This document shows, piece by piece, positions 59,320 to 64,000 of a stretch of 64,000 bases of DNA (position 1 is the stretch's first letter; every line of letters begins with the position of its first letter). Where the stretch lies: positions 496,001-560,000 of the forward strand of contig NZ_CP033077.1 in assembly GCF_003716875.1 (NCBI RefSeq). The letters run 5' to 3'. Both the position numbers and the translations under genes were made by a program. The notes beneath the pieces are model-generated. The model was not told the DNA's origin, ran no database searches, and saw only the letters and a program-made list of their open reading frames with translations. The DNA is from Vibrio zhugei. GTDB taxonomy: Bacteria; Pseudomonadota; Gammaproteobacteria; Enterobacterales; Vibrionaceae.

Positions 59320-59575
59320 AAATCACCCGTAATGTGTAATTGACTACATCTGATAAATAAAATTCACAGAATATAACTCATTACTTAACTATTTTTATTT
59401 CGTATAAGTTTAATCAACATAAATAAACAATTAATGATAAGTAAACTTCACAAAACAAATAACCCCGATGAATAATCCTTTATTCTTCATTGGTGGAAAT
59501 ATACACCCATAAAATCAATCAACATAAGTCCATAAACCTGAAATGTATCATTTCATTTTTGATGGTATATTTTAT

Positions 59576-59604
59576 TTGTTTTCTGAAACAATTATCGATA
59601 TGTT
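59576..59604 (+). promoter_or_regulatory. Promoter candidate for the sRNA
   Basis: TTGTTT (59576-59581) and TATGTT (59599-59604) with a 17-bp spacer. A moderate sigma-70 match that would start a transcript near 59611. Confidence 0.35.
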
Positions 59605-59610
59605 AAGCAC

Positions 59611-59764
59611 ACAGTTTGTAACAGCATTGCAAACTCCCCATCAAACCTATGAATATCTTCATATGGCGAGTGCGACAAACGTTAATAAAATAACGTAATC
59701 AATAAAAGCAAATTTATTTCTTACCAGAATATCACTCTAAGCGTTTTGCTTAGAGTGTTTTTTT
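59611..59764 (+). ncRNA. Candidate small RNA upstream of the atp operon
   Basis: About 154 nt from the promoter-like pair to a strong Rho-independent terminator, with no gene in between. The 5' part has a small hairpin (TTTG/CAAA around 59613-59633), the middle is an AU-rich single-stranded stretch, and the end is a stable stem with a U7 tail, the layout of Hfq-binding sRNAs. It is transcribed away from atpI. Not similar to any vibrio sRNA I can recall. Confidence 0.38.
59733..59764 (+). terminator. Orphan intrinsic terminator
   Basis: CACTCTAAGC, loop GTTTT, GCTTAGAGTG, then TTTTTTT: a perfect 10-bp stem. No plus-strand gene lies upstream back to IS copy 4, more than 8 kb away. Confidence 0.85.
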
Positions 59765-59994
59765 ATCCGCTCGACAATTATTAACCCTATTATTTTTGAT
59801 AAAATTTTAAACAAATAATCCATAATGATTAACGATTACAAATGTTAATTATTCACCATTTTTTATTTACGATTTAATATCAAATAACATCTTGGTTACC
59901 GTGCGTTATTCACACTATTTTTTTAATTGCTTTGATCTCAGTCATGTTCGCTACGCGGTTTTATATTGTTTTATTTTTTGCTGTAAAATAAATC

Positions 59995-60540
59995 ATGCCA
60001 TTGATGACAGATTTCGCCCTATCCTTGACTTTGATCAACGCATGCCGCGCCCCTAATCACAAAGTTTTGCGACACACTGCACATAAAAGAGGCCAGCATG
60101 TTAATGACTTGTTGTATGAAAAACGGAGATTTGTCGTGGTGATCACGCTAGACATGGTCACATTCGCGTCTTCGACACAGAAATTTTTATTCGATGAGAT
60201 GCTTTTTCGTTGGGTTATCAGTACACTCTTTTTCCTCACTGATGACCACTATAAGACTATGCAACAAGATTATCGTTACGATTGTCTCGCGAATACCGAG
60301 AAAGAAGAACTGACAGAATTGGCCATGCGAATGCTGCATCGCTTGGTACCTGAGCCGGTTGTGAGAGAGATTTTTCACTTCCAAGAGCAAGAAAAAGCCA
60401 CCGATGAGCGTCAACAAGAGGCCTATTTTGATGCGACACTGCGCTTGCACGCCGTCGCATTGGGGGAAATTCCAGCTATTTTTGCAGATTCACACAATGC
60501 GCAGCAGAATATCGACCGTATGACTCGGCTTATTTTGTAG
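59995..60540 (+). CDS. Hypothetical protein, possibly cut short by an amber codon
   Basis: The frame spans 181 codons, but only the part from about 60259 (MQQDYRYDCLANTEKEELTELAMRMLHRLVPEPVVREIFHFQEQEKATDERQQEAYFD...) looks like coding sequence; the first 88 codons are AT-rich with odd residues and may be untranslated. No start has a good ribosome binding site; 60199 and 60259 are the best ATGs. The protein is helical and acidic, without a recognised domain. The stop is TAG, and the same frame goes on for 58 more coding-like codons. Function unknown. Confidence 0.5.
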   Translation: MPLMTDFALSLTLINACRAPNHKVLRHTAHKRGQHVNDLLYEKRRFVVVITLDMVTFASSTQKFLFDEMLFRWVISTLFFLTDDHYKTMQQDYRYDCLANTEKEELTELAMRMLHRLVPEPVVREIFHFQEQEKATDERQQEAYFDATLRLHAVALGEIPAIFADSHNAQQNIDRMTRLIL

Positions 60541-60717
60541 CATTTTTACGCAATTGGCTTCCAATTAGAGCAGTCAATAAATTTGCAAACTCATTGTGCA
60601 GAGGTTGAAGCACGTATTTCACCACGTCCAGTCGATACTTTAGCATGGTCAAATACCCTCACTGAGCTGTTATATCGTTACGCGGCGCTGAACAGCGAGT
60701 CCCAAACCTCCGTTTAG
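60541..60717 (+). pseudogene. In-frame continuation after an amber stop
   Basis: Directly after TAG (60538-60540) the same frame continues HFYAIGFQLEQSINLQTHCA and on to LAWSNTLTELLYRYAALNSESQTSV and a second TAG at 60715, 14 bp before a strong terminator. GC-rich codons (GCG GCG CTG AAC AGC) look coding. Either the gene was truncated by a point mutation or this is chance; there is no start codon with a ribosome binding site here. Confidence 0.4.
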
Positions 60718-60730
60718 CACTCATGCAAAT

Positions 60731-60762
60731 AAAAAAACCGGCGAACAATTCGCCGGTTTTTT
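60731..60762. terminator. Bidirectional terminator
   Basis: A7-CCGGCGAA, loop CAA, TTCGCCGG-T6. It serves the upstream unknown gene and the convergent XRE-type gene. Confidence 0.92.
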
Positions 60763-60774
60763 GTTGATATCTGT

Positions 60775-61125
60775 TTAATCCACTTCGGGCTGATGGCTGT
60801 ACTCAATGATCACTTGGTTACCATCGATGTACACGTTTTGTATTTCGCCATCGATAACAATACGGTTTTGTAAATGCACCACAGCCCCTCCCATTTGCGC
60901 TCGTTTTAATGTGGGTAACGTGCTGTACGGTTCTACATGCAATTGTTTACAAAACTTAGTGACAAACGCCATTGAAATGGCGGCGTCACCACGAAGAATT
61001 CTTGAAAACTCGACCTGTGTCAGCCCTAGTCGCTTCGCCATTTCCATCTGAGTAATCTGCATCTTCGCTTTTTGTGACATCCAGATATTGTACAGTGCGG
61101 TACGATCTTCTTGGGTTAACTCCAT
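60775..61125 (-). CDS. XRE-family (helix-turn-helix) regulator
   Basis: 116 residues. A Cro/C1-type helix-turn-helix (about 22-65) with ITQMEMAKRLGLTQVEFSRILRGDAAISMAFVTKFCKQLHV, then a short beta-rich tail (IVIDGEIQNVYIDGNQVIIEY). Such small regulators often control themselves or a neighbour; the target is not evident. Site GGAT before ATG is weak. Confidence 0.75.
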   Translation of the reverse strand: MELTQEDRTALYNIWMSQKAKMQITQMEMAKRLGLTQVEFSRILRGDAAISMAFVTKFCKQLHVEPYSTLPTLKRAQMGGAVVHLQNRIVIDGEIQNVYIDGNQVIIEYSHQPEVD

Positions 61126-61417
61126 GATTTATCCTTTTAGTACTACGAACTTTTAACAGCGTACAAAATGACAAAGTCTCACCAGAGCAATGTCAGTGAT
61201 AGGTGAGTTTCTCCACAAATTTTTAACTCAGTCAATATCGCTTCACATCCAGCGTTCATCGTATGCCACACATGGCGTATGCGGTATTTATTGTCGTTGC
61301 TCTTCATTCGTGACTCGATGATATGCTTAAGCACAGGCTCGCGTCTATGTCAGCCGTCTCTAGGCTGTCGGCGCTGATGCCCCCCAGCCAACTCACCGAA
61401 TCATCATGCGTTAACCA
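61126..61417. other. Intergenic region upstream of the XRE-type gene
   Basis: About 290 bp, between the XRE-type gene and the terminator of the ABC operon. No gene or RNA was recognised. Confidence 0.35.
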
Positions 61418-61447
61418 TAAAAAAGCCCATGCATAAAAGCATGGGCT
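61418..61447 (-). terminator. Terminator of the amino-acid ABC operon
   Basis: On the minus strand AGCCCATGC, a 6-nt loop, GCATGGGCT, then TTTTTAT. A 9-bp perfect stem about 40 bp after the ATPase gene. Confidence 0.9.
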
Positions 61448-61486
61448 GCGTAGCACCGCATCGGTCGCGGGAAGAACCAAGAAGCG

Positions 61487-62239
61487 TTATAACACTTTCG
61501 CGAGGAACTGCTGCAAACGCGGATGAGCAGGCGTATCAAATACCGCTTGCGGACTGTCATCAACCAATAAGGCGCCGTCTTCCATAAACAGGACTCGGTC
61601 AGCCACTTCACGGGCAAAGCCCATTTCGTGAGTCACCACCACCATGCTCATGCCTTCGAAGGCCAGGCCTTTGATCACATCAAGAACTTCCCCCACCATT
61701 TCAGGGTCAAGAGCCGAGGTTGGTTCATCAAACAGCATGAGATCCGGTTCCATCGCTAATGCTCTGGCAATCGCCACACGCTGTTGCTGTCCGCCGGACA
61801 AACGTGATGGATAGTTCTCCATACGATCTTCTAACCCCACGCGTTTCATCAACGCCTTGGCTTTGGACTCCGCTTGCTCTTTCGATAGATTCGAAACAAT
61901 CATGGGAGCCAGCATCACGTTTTCAAGTGCGGTTTTATGCGGAAATAAATTAAAGCTTTGGAAAACCATGCCCACATTCTGACGTAACTGGTTGATATCG
62001 GTGCCGTCGGCATACATATCGATGCCATCGACCACAATACGTCCTGAGCTGATCTCTTCAAGCTGGTTCAATGTTCTTAAAAAGGTCGATTTACCCGAGC
62101 CGGAAGGCCCAATAATAGCGACCACTTCACCACGTTTAATATGCGCCGTGACCTGTTTGAGTGCATGGCAACCATTCGGATAGTATTTTTCAACCTGCTC
62201 AACGGTGACGATATCATCACGTTCTACTTCATCAATCAC
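61487..62239 (-). CDS. Polar amino-acid ABC transporter, ATP-binding protein
   Basis: 250 residues. Walker [10 protein letters not shown] near 43-51, Q-loop [16 protein letters not shown], signature [19 protein letters not shown], Walker [15 protein letters not shown] and the switch histidine in VVTHEMGF. This is the GlnQ/HisP-type ATPase of PAAT importers. Its start overlaps the permease gene by 8 bp, so it is coupled. Last gene of the operon. No substrate can be named. Confidence 0.94.
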   Translation of the reverse strand: MIDEVERDDIVTVEQVEKYYPNGCHALKQVTAHIKRGEVVAIIGPSGSGKSTFLRTLNQLEEISSGRIVVDGIDMYADGTDINQLRQNVGMVFQSFNLFPHKTALENVMLAPMIVSNLSKEQAESKAKALMKRVGLEDRMENYPSRLSGGQQQRVAIARALAMEPDLMLFDEPTSALDPEMVGEVLDVIKGLAFEGMSMVVVTHEMGFAREVADRVLFMEDGALLVDDSPQAVFDTPAHPRLQQFLAKVL

Positions 62240-63179
62240 TGGCTGATAACCTCTTCTCTAAACGTTGAATACTCCAGGACAGGGTGCCCGTGACCACTAG
62301 GTATAAAGCGGCGACCGTAAACCACACTTCAAAGGAAGCAAAGGTGCCACTGACGACTTCACGCCCTGCTTTGGTTAAGTCGGTGATAGAAATCACCGAT
62401 ACCAATGAGGAGTCTTTGATTAAATTGATAAATTGGCCTGCAAGAGGGGGTAACGTTTTCTTCATTGCTTGCGGTAAAATGATGTAACGCATCGCTTTAG
62501 GATAACTCATGCCCAAAGAGCGCGCGGCTTCCATTTGGCCTTTCGGAATGGCTTGAATACCGGAACGAATGATCTCGGCCACATAAGCACCCGTAAATAC
62601 CGATAAAGCCACCACCCCAGCGGTGAAACGGTCAAAGTCCATCACCGTGCCAATGAAAAAGTACACGATAAAAATCTGCACAAGCAACGGCGTACCACGA
62701 ATGATTTCAACATAGGTTAACGCAAAGTCTCGCGCCACTTGATTCTTAGCTATCCGCATCAAGCCAAAGATCAAGCCGAGTACAATAGCAAAGGCTAGCG
62801 AGATAAAGGAGATTTCAATCGTCGTCCAGAGTCCTTTAATGATGGGACCAAATTGCCATTGTTCTATGCCAACAATCGGATCGCCTTGGTAGACCAAGTC
62901 ACCATCACTGACTAGCAATTTGTCATATTTTTTAATGATCTGTGGTTTATCTTGGTAATCGAGTTTGATGACCACCTGATGATTCTTAATGCTGACGGTC
63001 CCATCGCCTTGGGCGCGTACTTGTTGGTCGGCGGTGTTGACGATGTATGGCCACAATCGTTCCCAATGCCAATTATAATTCATACTTTTAATGGACCAAC
63101 TTGTCGCCCCTATCAGTATTAGCATGAGTAAGACATAGATCGCATGTCCAGGCCAAGGTGAGGATTTAAACTTCATCAC
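62232..63179 (-). CDS. Polar amino-acid ABC transporter, permease
   Basis: 315 residues. The PAAT permease core (about 115-310) has [42 protein letters not shown] and the coupling EAA-like loop [46 protein letters not shown]. The N-terminal 110 residues are an extra helix (about 12-30) plus a soluble, likely periplasmic segment, absent from compact HisQ/M proteins but known in some members. A single permease implies a homodimer. Start MM; ATGATG at 63179. Confidence 0.92.
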   Translation of the reverse strand: MMKFKSSPWPGHAIYVLLMLILIGATSWSIKSMNYNWHWERLWPYIVNTADQQVRAQGDGTVSIKNHQVVIKLDYQDKPQIIKKYDKLLVSDGDLVYQGDPIVGIEQWQFGPIIKGLWTTIEISFISLAFAIVLGLIFGLMRIAKNQVARDFALTYVEIIRGTPLLVQIFIVYFFIGTVMDFDRFTAGVVALSVFTGAYVAEIIRSGIQAIPKGQMEAARSLGMSYPKAMRYIILPQAMKKTLPPLAGQFINLIKDSSLVSVISITDLTKAGREVVSGTFASFEVWFTVAALYLVVTGTLSWSIQRLEKRLSASD

Positions 63180-63245
63180 TCGCTTCTCTTTTTTATTATG
63201 AATAAAGGGGGAATGATGCCATTACCCCCTCGGCTATTACGGAGT

Positions 63246-64000
63246 TTACTGAACGTTTTTCAACCACTTAGTCGATTTAAACCATTTATCATAGATACGA
63301 TCATAAGTTCCATCCCCTTTGATTTGGCGTAAATAGCCATTCAAAAAGTTCAAGAAATTCGGATCATTTTGACGAACGGCCCATCCCAGAGGTTCATAAG
63401 TAAATGGCTTGCTTATGTGTGTGACTTTGCCTTTGTGTTGCGCGGCATAAATTGAGTTGTATGGGAAGTCATAAATAAAGGCGTCCGCTTTGCCATTTTG
63501 TACCTGCATTACGCCGTCGACTTCGGTTTCGAAGAGGTCCAACTTCGCTTTGGGTAAGTAGCGCTTCGTTGCTTGCGCACCAGTCGTCCCCAATTTGCTG
63601 GCAATGGTATATTGCGGATCGTTAAGATCTCGGTAGCTCTTTACTTTCCCTTTCAATTTATTGGAAAGAATAATGGATTGACCAATCACGATGTAAGGCT
63701 GCGCAAAGTTCACTTTGACGTTCCGTTTTGGCGTAATCGTCATACCCGCCATAATGATGTCACATTTGTTGGTTTGCAGTGCAGGTATAATGCCATCCCA
63801 AGCGGTGTTAACAGGTTCATATTTGACGCCTATCGACCGTGCCATATGCTTGGCCACGTCAATATCAAAGCCAACAAAACGGCCATCTTTCGATTTCATC
63901 TCAAACGGCATGTAACCCGCATCAAAACACACCCGCAATTTCCCCGAATTCAACACCTGTTCGAGTGTCGAGGTTTCTGTGGCGCCTGCCTGCCCTGCTG
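63246..64000 (-). CDS. Polar amino-acid ABC transporter, substrate-binding protein (partial)
   Basis: The 3' part of a gene that starts beyond the right edge; 250 codons are present. The visible N-terminus AGQAGATETSTLEQVLNSGKLRVCFDAGYMPFEM is the end of a signal peptide and the start of an SBP_bac_3 periplasmic protein; GRFVGFDIDVAKHMARSIGVKYEPVNTAWDGIIPALQTNKCDIIMAGMTITPKRN is the classic first lobe. The apparent start at 63956 is a TTG inside the gene. Being separated by 66 bp from the permease, it is the first gene of this operon. The amino acid carried is unknown. Confidence 0.93.
   Translation of the reverse strand, partial: AGQAGATETSTLEQVLNSGKLRVCFDAGYMPFEMKSKDGRFVGFDIDVAKHMARSIGVKYEPVNTAWDGIIPALQTNKCDIIMAGMTITPKRNVKVNFAQPYIVIGQSIILSNKLKGKVKSYRDLNDPQYTIASKLGTTGAQATKRYLPKAKLDLFETEVDGVMQVQNGKADAFIYDFPYNSIYAAQHKGKVTHISKPFTYEPLGWAVRQNDPNFLNFLNGYLRQIKGDGTYDRIYDKWFKSTKWLKNVQ

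Larger units (their letters stand above)
59320..59994. other. AT-rich leader region upstream of the atp operon
   Basis: 675 bp, very AT-rich, between divergent atpI and the next plus-strand gene. The atp promoter must read leftward from here but was not pinned down. The right half contains a plus-strand promoter-like pair and an orphan terminator, treated as an sRNA candidate. A 14-codon frame (MNIFIWRVRQTLIK) inside it has no ribosome binding site. Confidence 0.5.

Noticed and set aside
59657..59701. 14-codon peptide in the atp leader
   Set aside because: No ribosome binding site; better explained as part of the sRNA candidate.

Overview
The window reads as chromosome from a marine gammaproteobacterium of the Vibrionaceae. 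The signs are a 153-residue LuxT-type TetR regulator, a YfcZ/YiiS protein, a DUF3297 protein, many chemotaxis and c-di-GMP signalling genes, moderate GC, and intrinsic terminators after most genes. No rRNA, tRNA or CRISPR array was seen.

Left part (1-31.4 kb), mostly ordinary housekeeping and accessory genes: a PHP-family hydrolase; a large HD-GYP phosphodiesterase; the zwf-pgl-gnd operon (oxidative pentose phosphate pathway); two methyl-accepting chemotaxis proteins flanking mmuM, which has a likely MetJ operator; luxT; a secreted protein made of eight exact 20-residue repeats; an acyltransferase; a MOSC/ferredoxin-reductase fusion; pyrC with a likely PurR operator; a cytoplasmic molybdopterin S/N-oxide reductase; several small enzymes and membrane proteins; and a four-module secreted xylanase/deacetylase (GH11, two CBM60-like modules, CE4).

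Middle part (31.4-51.3 kb), shaped by mobile DNA. Four 1089-bp IS30-family copies are present. One (38278-39366) splits a SetA-like sugar efflux gene, with a 2-bp target duplication. One (31533-32621) has a 2-bp duplication and lies inside a possible small reading frame. Two (46801-47889 and 50127-51215) are inverted to each other, lack target duplications, and enclose a decayed RAYT gene and an outer-membrane beta-barrel gene. The RAYT remnant is itself split by a 1334-bp IS10-like IS4-family element with a perfect 9-bp duplication. Between the insertions lie an AraC regulator, acyl-CoA thioesterase, 2OG-Fe(II) oxygenase, esterase, katG, a PAS-GAF-GGDEF cyclase and small enzymes.

Right part (51.3-64 kb): a GNAT acetyltransferase, a DUF3297 protein, a complete F1Fo ATP synthase operon atpIBEFHAGDC in a context without gidAB/parAB/glmU (so probably a second, non-oriC copy), an AT-rich leader region with an orphan terminator that suggests a small RNA, an unknown gene with an in-frame amber codon, an XRE-type regulator, and a polar amino-acid ABC transporter operon that runs off the window.

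The most interesting leads are the sRNA candidate upstream of the atp operon, the nested IS10-in-RAYT insertion inside an IS30-bounded segment, the IS-inactivated sugar exporter near the xylan genes, the 20-residue repeat protein, the amber-interrupted gene, and a possible AUU start codon.
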